From NCBI GenBank assembly GCA_002455375.1, contig DKKR01000089.1, positions 1-12,381 on the forward strand: DNA of 12,381 nt, in the 5' to 3' direction. Made by a program: the position numbers and the translations under genes. Of this stretch, positions 1 to 7,237 are shown piece after piece (position 1 is the stretch's first letter; the number at the start of each line of letters is the position of its first letter). Below the pieces are notes generated by a model. The model did no database searches and had not been told where the DNA came from. It saw nothing but the letters and a program-made list of their open reading frames with translations. This stretch comes from Bacteroidetes bacterium UBA6661 (GTDB lineage: Bacteria > Bacteroidota > Bacteroidia > AKYH767-A > OLB10).

Positions 1-1595
1 TTCATACTACCGGGAATTGATAGTGCGAAATTGACAAATTCGTAATCAAGAAAAGGTGAACGAAGTTCAATAGAATGTGCCATGCCTAACTTATCACCAC
101 GATAAAGATACCAGTGAGGGTCAGTAAACTTAAAACCCATGAAACACATCCAGTCAATATGATCGTGAAATGGCTTTTTGATAGCGTTATATTCTTTCTT
201 AAATGCATCAATCACAGAATAGGAATTAAGATTTTGATGCCTATTACGAAATTCAGGATTTAGATACTTGTTTTTAACGGATTCTTTAAAACTTCTTGCA
301 CTGCTCCAGTAAAATTCCTGATTCTGTGCTGCGCGACTTAACATTTCACTTAATGGGGAGTTGGAATTTATCAGCGAATAAGTTCCGGAAATAAATTTTT
401 TCAGACCTGCTGGCAGCTTACTGAATTTGTCAAAAGTTTTGTAGTTGTGAATATATTTTAAATGATTGCGATAGCCTGCAAAAATTTCATCGCTTCCATC
501 ACCTGTTAGTACAACAATAGTACCTTCCTGTCTTGCTTTCTGAGAAATGAAATAAATAGGAACACAGGTGGGGTCAGCTAATGGTTCATCAAATATATCT
601 ACAATCTTTGGTAGAAAATTTTTAAATTCATCAGGGTTTACAGTCTTTTCAAAGTGTTGTGTTCCGAATTCCTGCGAGACTTTTCTTGCATGTTCAAGTT
701 CGTCAAAATCGGGCTGATCTTCAAATCCGATAGAGTAGGTTTTAATGGGCTGATTTGTCATTTTAGACATCATGGCTACTAATGCACTTGAGTCAACACC
801 ACCGCTTAAAAAGGCTCCAACAGGAACATTGGCAACCATTCTATACTGAACCGATTTCCGCAAACGTTCAAGAGTTTGCTCTTTTAATTCCTCTTCCGAA
901 AGGTTTCTATAATCACTATATTCAATATTCCAATATGATTGATATTTGAAATGTCCTGTCCTTTCAATTATCATACTATGTGCAGGATGAAACTTTTTAA
1001 TGTTTCTAAACATAGTCATTGGTGGGGCCAATACATTAAATGTTAAGAAGTGATAGAATGCTTCTTCATCTAATTCTGTTTTGATAAATGGTAGTTTTAA
1101 CAATGCTTTCGCCTCTGATGAGAAAGCAAATACACCATTTTGAAACGAATAGTACAATGGTTTTTTTCCGGAACGGTCTCTTGCTAAAAATAGTTGTTCC
1201 TTCTTGGGATCCCAAATAGCAAAAGCAAACATTCCATTCAGATATTGAAGGCAGTTTTCACCAAAAGTTTCATAGAGACCAAGTATTACTTCTGTATCGC
1301 TGTCCGATTTAAATTTATAATCAGGTAAATACTTTTTTAACTCTGCATAATTATAAATTTCACCATTGAAAACTATTTCGTAGCCGGCATCATTTCGCAT
1401 TGGCTGGTGTCCGGCTTTTGAAAGATCAATAATGCTAAGTCGCCTGTGACCAAAAAATAAACGTTGATTGATTTCAGAAATTCCGCTATCATCAGGGCCA
1501 CGATGACTGATAGTGTCATTCATCAAACTTATTAGTGCGTTCTCGTCACCGATATTGACTTTATTGAAATTGAAAATTCCGTTAATACCGCACAT
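1..1595 (-). CDS. asnB: Asparagine synthase (glutamine-hydrolysing) homologue, C-terminus beyond window
   Basis: This is a class II glutamine amidotransferase fused to an ATP-PPi synthetase domain. The family hydrolyses glutamine, channels the ammonia and amidates an adenylated carboxylate, normally aspartate. The ATG at 1593-1595 gives MCGINGIF, placing the catalytic nucleophile at Cys2. The glutaminase half shows HRGPDDSG, HRRLSIIDLS, FNGEIYN and SDSDTEV. The synthetase half shows the PPi-loop SGGVDSS near residue 263 (about 789-809), LTGDGSDEIFAGY, and near the edge LRSPFLDYEFVNFALS. About 531 residues are visible and the frame is still open at base 1; family members are usually 600-650 residues, so only the C-terminus is missing. 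The start codon directly follows the stop of the glycosyltransferase (TAAATG), implying translational coupling. All recognisable catalytic motifs are intact. In glycan loci, AsnB-like proteins can amidate uronic acids instead of making asparagine. The family is certain; the substrate is inferred and unsettled. Confidence 0.95.
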   Translation of the reverse strand, partial: MCGINGIFNFNKVNIGDENALISLMNDTISHRGPDDSGISEINQRLFFGHRRLSIIDLSKAGHQPMRNDAGYEIVFNGEIYNYAELKKYLPDYKFKSDSDTEVILGLYETFGENCLQYLNGMFAFAIWDPKKEQLFLARDRSGKKPLYYSFQNGVFAFSSEAKALLKLPFIKTELDEEAFYHFLTFNVLAPPMTMFRNIKKFHPAHSMIIERTGHFKYQSYWNIEYSDYRNLSEEELKEQTLERLRKSVQYRMVANVPVGAFLSGGVDSSALVAMMSKMTNQPIKTYSIGFEDQPDFDELEHARKVSQEFGTQHFEKTVNPDEFKNFLPKIVDIFDEPLADPTCVPIYFISQKARQEGTIVVLTGDGSDEIFAGYRNHLKYIHNYKTFDKFSKLPAGLKKFISGTYSLINSNSPLSEMLSRAAQNQEFYWSSARSFKESVKNKYLNPEFRNRHQNLNSYSVIDAFKKEYNAIKKPFHDHIDWMCFMGFKFTDPHWYLYRGDKLGMAHSIELRSPFLDYEFVNFALSIPGSM

Positions 1596-2606
1596 TTACT
1601 TTCCTATTAAACTTGCTACTGTTTGTTGCCATGTTGAATTGAAATAACTCATGTCAAACTGTTTTACATAGTCATAACCAACATGAATATATTTATTTCT
1701 ATTTTTTAAAACTGTCTCAACATTTTCTTTTATAGCTTCATTTGTTGTTATTATTTGTTTTGACTTTGTTAGAAGTTCGCCCATGCCACCTGTGCCTGAA
1801 CCAACAACCGGAGTATTGCATAATAGTGCTTCATGGGCAACTCTATTCCATCCTTCCATTAGTTTTGACATTAAAACAACAACCTCAGATGCATGCAACA
1901 AGGTAATAAACTCTTTTCTGCTCAGAGAAAGAAAACGCACAGGGAGGTCTGAAGCCATATTTTGTGCCTCAGTCATTATTAATTCAACATCTAAATCTTT
2001 CAGTGCATTATATGCTTCATAAACTCCTTTTTGCTTATGCGCATTGCCAATATAAACTATTGGTCTATCTGGTATGGAATATTTTTTTCTGAATTCTGCA
2101 ACAGCATTTTGCTCTATTTTATAGTCTTCAGGTACAAAGGAATTGTATATAACCTTCACATTCTTGCATCCATGTTCTTCAAGGAAGTTTTTCCAATATT
2201 CAGATACCGTTATGACTAAATCCATTTTACGAAGTTTTCTGAATAATTCAACAAAGAATACCTTATGTCCATAAGATTGTCCACTGTTGATTTTGTCAAT
2301 GTGGTGAATCAATGCTACGTTTTTTGAGTTTTTATTGATTGCACCAACTACAACGGGGTAATTCTCCTTTACAGTTACATCAGCTTGTGGCGTGTTTAAT
2401 CTGTGTCGTAGATAATATTTTAATACATTATGATGATCTTGTTTAATCGCACTTTCATCAATGGTCACATCATATTTCTGTGCCAATGCCATTGCAGCCT
2501 GAAAATTATAAACATTACCACCTTTGATGATAGAAGTTATCTTCTTTTGTTTGAAAGATTCTAATACAATAGGCGATTTTGTTTGCCAAACAACTTTAGC
2601 GGACAT
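1596..2606 (-). CDS. GT4-type glycosyltransferase (GT-B fold)
   Basis: This is a 336-residue cytoplasmic or membrane-associated glycosyltransferase, probably retaining, that transfers a sugar from a nucleotide-sugar donor to a growing lipid-linked glycan. The C-terminal donor-binding half begins around residue 183 with IVYIGNAHKQKGVYEA, a variant of the usual GT4 'G.....KG' segment. It contains an EX7E motif (E251 to E259, in MEGWNRVAHE) followed by ALLCNTPVVGSGTGGMGELL, the classic phosphate/ribose-binding region. The N-terminal acceptor half is divergent; VITVSEYWKNFLEEHG (131-146) matches the usual linker segment before the second Rossmann domain. There are no membrane helices. It is about 30-50 residues shorter than many GT4 enzymes, mostly in the N-terminal half. 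The ATG at 2604-2606 lies about 32 bases after the predicted transcription start of a TAnnTTTG promoter box. Its stop abuts the asnB start. Donor and acceptor cannot be deduced. Confidence 0.88.
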   Translation of the reverse strand: MSAKVVWQTKSPIVLESFKQKKITSIIKGGNVYNFQAAMALAQKYDVTIDESAIKQDHHNVLKYYLRHRLNTPQADVTVKENYPVVVGAINKNSKNVALIHHIDKINSGQSYGHKVFFVELFRKLRKMDLVITVSEYWKNFLEEHGCKNVKVIYNSFVPEDYKIEQNAVAEFRKKYSIPDRPIVYIGNAHKQKGVYEAYNALKDLDVELIMTEAQNMASDLPVRFLSLSRKEFITLLHASEVVVLMSKLMEGWNRVAHEALLCNTPVVGSGTGGMGELLTKSKQIITTNEAIKENVETVLKNRNKYIHVGYDYVKQFDMSYFNSTWQQTVASLIGK

Positions 2607-2644
2607 TAAGAAAATTGAAAATTTTAAAGCGATTAATCAGAGTG

Positions 2645-2670
2645 CAAATTTACGCTTTTTATAGATTCAA
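2645..2670 (-). promoter_or_regulatory. Candidate Bacteroidota-type promoter for the glycosyltransferase-asnB unit
   Basis: On the minus strand the sequence TAAATTTG (2645-2652) matches the Bacteroidota -7 consensus TAnnTTTG exactly and is followed by CAC, a common continuation. A TTG triplet (2668-2670) stands 15 bases upstream, somewhat closer than the usual -33 spacing, so the upstream element is uncertain. Transcription would begin near 2638, leaving a leader of about 32 bases before the ATG at 2606. The gap to the upstream gene (2607-2716, 110 bases) is the only sizeable break in the left half, consistent with a separate transcription start. No clear terminator hairpin precedes it. Confidence 0.5.
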
Positions 2671-2716
2671 TTTATTTGTGTAATGTGCTGATAATAAGTA
2701 TTGTATATTCTATAGC

Positions 2717-3688
2717 TTAATTTAGATGCAGACTTGAAGTCATTGGTAAAAAATGCGGCAAAAATTGCTTTCCATAACTTCGTAACATTGCTTCCGATTC
2801 AAACCTTTCAGTTATTATTGACGATGTTTGTATAATTGAAGAAGGAACTTCAAATTCAAAAAAGTTAAATTTGTTTAAAATCTTAACGCCTCTTTTAGAA
2901 GAAATAGTACTTAATAAAGGCACAATCAATCCAGAATGATTAACTTTAAATTTATTACTTTTTGCTTTTAGTCTAATATTTTTTGCAATTGAATAAGTTT
3001 TGGATTCTGGAAATGAAATCTCACTAAAAAGTTTATTCGTAGTAAACTGAAGATGTAGTTCAAGAAATAAACTATCAAACCATTCGATTAGTTCATTATC
3101 CGTTGGAGATTTATTGAACCAGTCTTTTCTCCATTCAATTACTTTTTGTACTAACAGAAATAAATTGCCCGATGAAATATTTAGAAATTCCAAATCATAA
3201 ATCAATGCTTTTCCATGAAGGAGTAAGTCGCGCACTCTTAAAATTTTATATTTTTTTTGAACAAAGAGTTGCATATACATTTTAAGAAGAAACTCTAAGG
3301 CAGTTTGCTTTTTTAAAATTTCAATTTCTGTTGTATTTAAATTTGCTGCGGTTCTAACATCTTTTCCGTGAACCAGATTGTAATTGTGAAAGAATGAAAA
3401 TGTTTCGGCTTTTTTAAAGCCTGATTCAGAGCAGGCATAGGGTTGATGCAGGAATAAATATTTTTCTTGTCCGGACATTTCTACCCTGAAATTGTCAGCT
3501 ACTATACAATTATCTTTGACAATAATTAGCATATCAATATCAGAGATTCCGGGATTTCCAACATGTCCTATTGTGTAAATAGAAATCACATTGGTGTTGG
3601 AAGTTAGTTTAGAAATGAGTTTATCGGTTACTTTGTCATAAATTTCACGCGATACAAATTGTGGTTTGTCAATCAGTTTGTACTTCAT
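2717..3688 (-). CDS. Nucleotidyltransferase-fold protein A (divergent active site)
   Basis: This 323-residue protein carries a recognisable but divergent DNA polymerase beta-like nucleotidyltransferase core near its N-terminus. ISIYTIGHVGNPGISDIDMLIIV (35-57) has the strand-loop-strand shape and the D-x-D metal pair (D50, D52). However, the usual Gly-Ser motif is Gly-His (G41, H42) and the loop to the first Asp is about three residues shorter than in its neighbour. I cannot place a convincing third carboxylate. The remaining 250 residues are mainly helical with a basic C-terminal third and no signal peptide or clear membrane helix. It appears to be a distant paralogue of the preceding gene: both have the D-x-D core, a later 'GK' after a helix (108-109 here), and an E-x-R-x-x-W signature (E185, R187, W190). 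Its start overlaps the preceding gene by 20 bases. It could be an active NMP transferase or an inactive partner subunit. The substrate is unknown. Confidence 0.7.
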   Translation of the reverse strand: MKYKLIDKPQFVSREIYDKVTDKLISKLTSNTNVISIYTIGHVGNPGISDIDMLIIVKDNCIVADNFRVEMSGQEKYLFLHQPYACSESGFKKAETFSFFHNYNLVHGKDVRTAANLNTTEIEILKKQTALEFLLKMYMQLFVQKKYKILRVRDLLLHGKALIYDLEFLNISSGNLFLLVQKVIEWRKDWFNKSPTDNELIEWFDSLFLELHLQFTTNKLFSEISFPESKTYSIAKNIRLKAKSNKFKVNHSGLIVPLLSTISSKRGVKILNKFNFFEFEVPSSIIQTSSIITERFESEAMLRSYGKQFLPHFLPMTSSLHLN

Positions 3689-4694
3689 GATTTGCTTTAG
3701 TTAAAAGTGTTTGAATAAAGGTTGTCATTGACGGCCTCATATCTAGCAGCTTGTTCTTGATTTTGGTCGGTATTTTACCTGAAGTTTTCTTTTTTAAAAA
3801 ATGGTTTAATGCAAATGAATTTAACGAGAGAATAACTTTATACAATATTGGTGGCTGATAATCCCAGTTTGCCCTTATTTCTGAAACCTGATTCATAATT
3901 TCATATTCCTCTTGACATAAAGTACCCTTGAGCAAATTAAAACTTTCTTTTTTGAATACTCCTTCCAGGCTGTTTAACTGCAAGTAAACGGACGGTAAAA
4001 GCATGAATCCACTCAATAAACTTTTAACTTCGTAATAGTTTAAATTTTGTTCAATTCTATTGATATTACTTAATAAATGATTGCAGAAAGATTTAAATAA
4101 TTGTAATTTGGTGACATTTGATGGATTCTGGAAATGAATTTGAAATTTATTTTTACCCATTAAACACTTAGCTTGCTCAAACAATGAAGGTGGAAAATAG
4201 CTAGTTGGAAAATCATCAAGTTCTTTTTCAGTGAGAACAAACCATCCATGATGTTGTAAGGGGTCCATTTTCTGCATTATTCTTTCAGACTTTTTTAATG
4301 TTGTAGCAACATTAATTATAGATTTTTTTGAATCAAATGTTGACTGATTAAGTATGATTAATGCATCAAAGTCACTATATTGAACTAACTCATTTGTGCC
4401 TAAGCTACCATGTAAAAATACGCCTGTAACATATTTGTTTATTTTTTTATCAAGATAATTCTTCATTGCAATAGCATGCTGGTAATTTGCTTGATAATTG
4501 TTGATTTGAATATTTTTTGAATTGGTTGTTACAGCAATCTTACTTGACTGGTACAGTTTTAATATTATGCCGGCATTTTTTAAATAAGGTATTCGGTAGT
4601 GAAGCAAGCTCAACAAGGTGTCATATTGGTTGAGACAACCATTTTTAAAATATTTTCTGATTACCTCAAAATGGTTGCTATTACCTGTGGTCAT
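3669..4694 (-). CDS. Nucleotidyltransferase-fold protein B
   Basis: This 341-residue protein has a clear nucleotidyltransferase-superfamily core in its first third: VTGVFLHGSLGTNELVQYSD (89-108) and the following residues, with the G-S motif (G96, S97), a ten-residue spacer and the D-x-D metal ligands D108 and D110. Superfamily members (kanamycin nucleotidyltransferase, MNT, GlnE-like) transfer a nucleoside monophosphate to a hydroxyl or phosphate acceptor. Residues 1-85 form an extra N-terminal region not typical of minimal versions. The C-terminal part is helical and contains SEIRANW (271-277), matching IEWRKDW in the next gene. The protein is basic and lacks membrane segments. It lies eight bases after the methyltransferase stop and overlaps the next gene by 20 bases, so the products are probably made together. 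The fold is well supported, but the nucleotide, acceptor and pathway are not. A housekeeping role such as GlnE or CCA addition is excluded by length and motif layout. Confidence 0.75.
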   Translation of the reverse strand: MTTGNSNHFEVIRKYFKNGCLNQYDTLLSLLHYRIPYLKNAGIILKLYQSSKIAVTTNSKNIQINNYQANYQHAIAMKNYLDKKINKYVTGVFLHGSLGTNELVQYSDFDALIILNQSTFDSKKSIINVATTLKKSERIMQKMDPLQHHGWFVLTEKELDDFPTSYFPPSLFEQAKCLMGKNKFQIHFQNPSNVTKLQLFKSFCNHLLSNINRIEQNLNYYEVKSLLSGFMLLPSVYLQLNSLEGVFKKESFNLLKGTLCQEEYEIMNQVSEIRANWDYQPPILYKVILSLNSFALNHFLKKKTSGKIPTKIKNKLLDMRPSMTTFIQTLLTKANHEVQTD

Positions 4695-4702
4695 TATATT
4701 AA

Positions 4703-5851
4703 TTAGAGTTTTTTGGATACAACAATAATAGCTTGTGGCCCAAGTTTGTTTGACAGTCGAACAATTGTTTTAAGCAAAATATTATCAATAATTAAAACTG
4801 ATTTCATTACAAGTTTACTTTTTTGCCATGACTTGTAGAAACGATTTATTATTGCTTCAAAAACAACTCTGAAAACGGAATTATAAGGTACAATTGAAAC
4901 AATTTGATGATTTGCTTCCTTTAATGCTGCAAGAGACTCCTTCAGATTAATTTTGTTATCATGATCACTATGGTCATAAGTTCTAAAAACTTTTCGAACG
5001 ATTGCACTTTGCTTCTCTGAAAATTGCCTTGAAGTATAAACCGGCTCATGATAGGAAAATATGGCACCTTGCAATAATTTTTTATTAACCTCCGTAACCG
5101 CCTCTGCCGGACGTGGCAAATGGTGTAACATACCAAAACTAATTGCCCCATTAAATGAATTATTTTTAATTGGAATATTTAAAGCACTTGCCTGAATAAA
5201 ATCAGATCCGGGAATTGCCATTTTGGCGACCATTAGTCTCTTAAATGAAATATCAGTTCCAATGTAATTGTAATTAAATGTTTCAGGATTAAACATTCTT
5301 GCAACCGTTCTTGCATTCCCACAGCCAATTTCAAAAATCCACTGTCCTTTACAGTTAGTCTCAAAATGATTTATCATTTTTTCCTTTCTGGGAATAAATA
5401 TCCGCCATAGATTTTCACGTTGAATAGAGTTCAACATTTTATCTCTTAATTGTGGAGTATCAACAGCAGCATCATAATATTTCATTTCCTCACGATTCCA
5501 GTTGCCGTCTGTTGACTCATTTGCCTTTCTGATTCGCAATATGTTTGCAGTTACAGCATCTTTAAATTCATCAGGAATTGAGTTTTTAATCCATTCATAT
5601 ATTTGATTTAGATGTGCAGAATCTTGATCTTGATCATTAAGTAATATAGGAATGTACTCATAAATAAAGTATATGTACTTTTTATCTGTTGAAAAGATAA
5701 ATCCGGTTTTGATATCATCGTCAGGTAAAATATTTTCATCATAAATATTGTGGATAATATTGTTATTACGGAGAGCTTCAATGGCGTGAACCTGTAATTG
5801 CTTTGATTGTGAATTTGGGCAAATAAGTTTGTTTATTATTCTTTTGTGCAT
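4703..5851 (-). CDS. Class I SAM-dependent methyltransferase with degenerate Trm112-like N-terminal domain
   Basis: This 382-residue protein has a Rossmann-type methyltransferase core from about 168 to 270. Motif I is WIFEIGCGNAR (171-181), the acidic residue ending strand 2 is in IGTDIS (197-202), motif II/III is DFIQASALNIPIKNNSFNGAI, and SFGMLHHLPRP (238-248) is typical of Methyltransf_11 enzymes. Residues 1-75 resemble the small Trm112-like domain (KLICPNSQSKQL at the start, YEYIPILLNDQ at its end), but only one of the usual zinc-binding cysteines (C11) remains. The C-terminal region (about 325-382) is basic and amphipathic, as if for a membrane or a lipid-linked substrate. There is no visible Shine-Dalgarno site, as expected in this phylum. 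The gene starts 33 bases after the GpsA-like gene and ends 8 bases before nucleotidyltransferase gene B. It probably methylates a sugar or lipid-linked precursor. That acceptor is inferred from context only. Confidence 0.85.
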   Translation of the reverse strand: MHKRIINKLICPNSQSKQLQVHAIEALRNNNIIHNIYDENILPDDDIKTGFIFSTDKKYIYFIYEYIPILLNDQDQDSAHLNQIYEWIKNSIPDEFKDAVTANILRIRKANESTDGNWNREEMKYYDAAVDTPQLRDKMLNSIQRENLWRIFIPRKEKMINHFETNCKGQWIFEIGCGNARTVARMFNPETFNYNYIGTDISFKRLMVAKMAIPGSDFIQASALNIPIKNNSFNGAISFGMLHHLPRPAEAVTEVNKKLLQGAIFSYHEPVYTSRQFSEKQSAIVRKVFRTYDHSDHDNKINLKESLAALKEANHQIVSIVPYNSVFRVVFEAIINRFYKSWQKSKLVMKSVLIIDNILLKTIVRLSNKLGPQAIIVVSKKL

Positions 5852-5884
5852 TGATTAATATTTCAATTTTTGTTATCATTTCTA

Positions 5885-6835
5885 TTAGGTATAAATTACT
5901 TTGTTTACAAAGTCTTTGACATTGGTTTCATTATTCAATAATTTCTGAAGCAAACGTATGTATTTTAAATCATACTGTTGTTCTGTATCTATTTTTCCTG
6001 CAAAGTGCTCAATAGCCTTAACACCCTCCAATACTACAGGATTACCTGGATTTTTACCAAAGAATCCTTTACCGATTAGTAGCCCTAATGTTCGGTTCCT
6101 GCTTAAGTCGTTTAATGATGTTAAACCAAAATCGCCAATGCCTGCATACCTAAAAAGTGTTTCATTAGGAATATTTAAAAATTCGAGAATTGCTTTAATT
6201 TCATTTAGTGCTTTTGCGAATACCAAAAAACGGACATTAGGTGAATTATAATAAGCATCAACTATGCCTACAATAATTGCATATATATTTTTGAGGATAC
6301 TTAATACTTCTACACCTTTGATATCTGATGAGTAATCGAAAATTGCCACCTCTGTCCTGAATAATGATTTAATCTCTTCAAAAGTATCAGGTTCTGAAGT
6401 TGCAATGGTAAATGAAGTAGGTATTTCAAAAATCAATTCGTTTGCAAATGAAGGACCTTTTAATGAGGCAATTTTGTTTTTCATCAAATGGCTAATAATT
6501 TCAGGTATTAATTGGTCTTTATCGCCAAAACCTTTAGAACCATTAATAATGATACAGTTACTATTAAGATTTAATAGCTTTATGTAAGATACTATTGCAT
6601 GTGAAGGAATACATAGAAAAAGAAAATCAGCTTGGTTTGCAACTGTTAAGTCATCAGAAGCTTTAATTTGTTTGCTAAGAACTTTATTTGGAAAATACGA
6701 TATATTTTTTCTATAGCAATTTATTTCGTGAATAACCTGTTTGTTTCTGGTGTGGATTGTAATTTTATGTTCCTTCTTTAAGGAATTGGCTAATGCAGTC
6801 CCAAAGGCTCCTCCCCCCGCTATAGTAATATTCAT
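5885..6835 (-). CDS. gpsA: GpsA-like NAD(P)-dependent glycerol-3-phosphate dehydrogenase
   Basis: The family reduces dihydroxyacetone phosphate to sn-glycerol 3-phosphate in the cytoplasm. The protein is 316 residues, slightly shorter than typical GpsA (about 330-340). Nucleotide binding is shown by the N-terminal ITIAGGGAFGTALA (4-17), in which the glycine pattern is intact. INGSKGFG (97-104) carries the conserved lysine K101, GPSFANE (127-133) is diagnostic, and VLSILKNIYAIIVG (177-190) carries the catalytic lysine K182. GDFGLTSLNDLSRNR (234-248) matches the family's GD..LT..SDLSRNR signature. All core catalytic residues therefore appear present. The context is unusual: it heads a tight set with a methyltransferase and two nucleotidyltransferase-fold genes inside a polysaccharide locus, so it is probably a second, pathway-specific copy and not the housekeeping enzyme. 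It may feed glycerol phosphate to a glycan or act on a related ketose phosphate. A candidate promoter lies about 30 bases upstream. Confidence 0.88.
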   Translation of the reverse strand: MNITIAGGGAFGTALANSLKKEHKITIHTRNKQVIHEINCYRKNISYFPNKVLSKQIKASDDLTVANQADFLFLCIPSHAIVSYIKLLNLNSNCIIINGSKGFGDKDQLIPEIISHLMKNKIASLKGPSFANELIFEIPTSFTIATSEPDTFEEIKSLFRTEVAIFDYSSDIKGVEVLSILKNIYAIIVGIVDAYYNSPNVRFLVFAKALNEIKAILEFLNIPNETLFRYAGIGDFGLTSLNDLSRNRTLGLLIGKGFFGKNPGNPVVLEGVKAIEHFAGKIDTEQQYDLKYIRLLQKLLNNETNVKDFVNKVIYT

Positions 6836-6866
6836 TGATGTTACAGAATTACTTGAAAATACCAGT

Positions 6867-6874
6867 CAAAGATA
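6867..6874 (-). promoter_or_regulatory. Candidate -7 box for the gpsA-led operon
   Basis: The minus-strand sequence TATCTTTG matches the Bacteroidota -7 consensus TAnnTTTG. Transcription would begin near 6861, about 26 bases before the ATG at 6835. No good TTG/TTTG -33 element is seen at the expected distance upstream, so the call rests on one short match. The site lies between the transposase relic and the gene, where an operon promoter would be expected. Confidence 0.35.
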
Positions 6875-6904
6875 GTAAATTGCTTTTTTAGATTAATAAC
6901 GATT

Positions 6905-7237
6905 TTATATAGCCAACATTTTTTGTTTTTCATCAGACGATTTGTTTTTTCCTGCATCGGTTGCAATGATTTGTGTTCCAATTTTTTTTGTACCTCTATA
7001 TTCTTTGCCCACATGGGTTGATTTTGCTTTTGTGTTGGTCATTCGTTCATGCTGATGGAACGTTGCATCGAGTGTTTTACTGTCGTGCGGGTTGACCTGA
7101 AAGGAAACTGCTGCAACAATAATGTTTTCTTGTTGTGTAGTGGCAATACTTGCTTTGCAGCCATACTTGTAAGGTTTATGTGTTTTGCCTTTGGCAATGC
7201 AGTTTACATCAGGCTCGTGTAGTGATTGATTTTTGTT
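6905..7237 (-). pseudogene. Decayed IS5-like DDE transposase fragment
   Basis: An open stretch of 110 codons, not beginning with a start codon and bounded by an in-frame TAA at 7238-7240 and TAA at 6905-6907, matches the central part of an IS5-type (DDE_Tnp_1) transposase. It reads SLHEPDVNCIAKGKTHKPYK, then YGCKASIATT, NPHDSKTLDAT, EYRGTKKIGTQI and AGKNKSSDEKQKM. These correspond to the familiar 'SLHEP.V.CI.KGK.HK.YEFG.K', 'D.GYRG' and 'GKNKS..EKQKM' segments. The N-terminal third and the C-terminal part with the catalytic Glu are absent. Where functional proteins usually read V-D-[KR]-G-Y-R-G, this copy has V-G-K-E-Y-R-G (Gly codon at 7007-7009), so a catalytic Asp is probably lost. No terminal inverted repeats or target duplication could be recognised. 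This is a fossil of an old insertion between two operons of the locus. Confidence 0.8.

Noticed and set aside
1783..2219. Two short plus-strand open frames (79 and 62 codons) opposite the glycosyltransferase
   Set aside because: They lie entirely antisense to a well-supported gene and encode no recognisable motif; shadow frames.
4942..5151. 69-codon minus-strand frame inside the methyltransferase gene
   Set aside because: It is out of frame within a strongly supported coding region and has no family features.
5958..6587. Two plus-strand frames (97 and 60 codons) opposite the GpsA-like gene
   Set aside because: They are antisense shadows of a gene with all diagnostic motifs.
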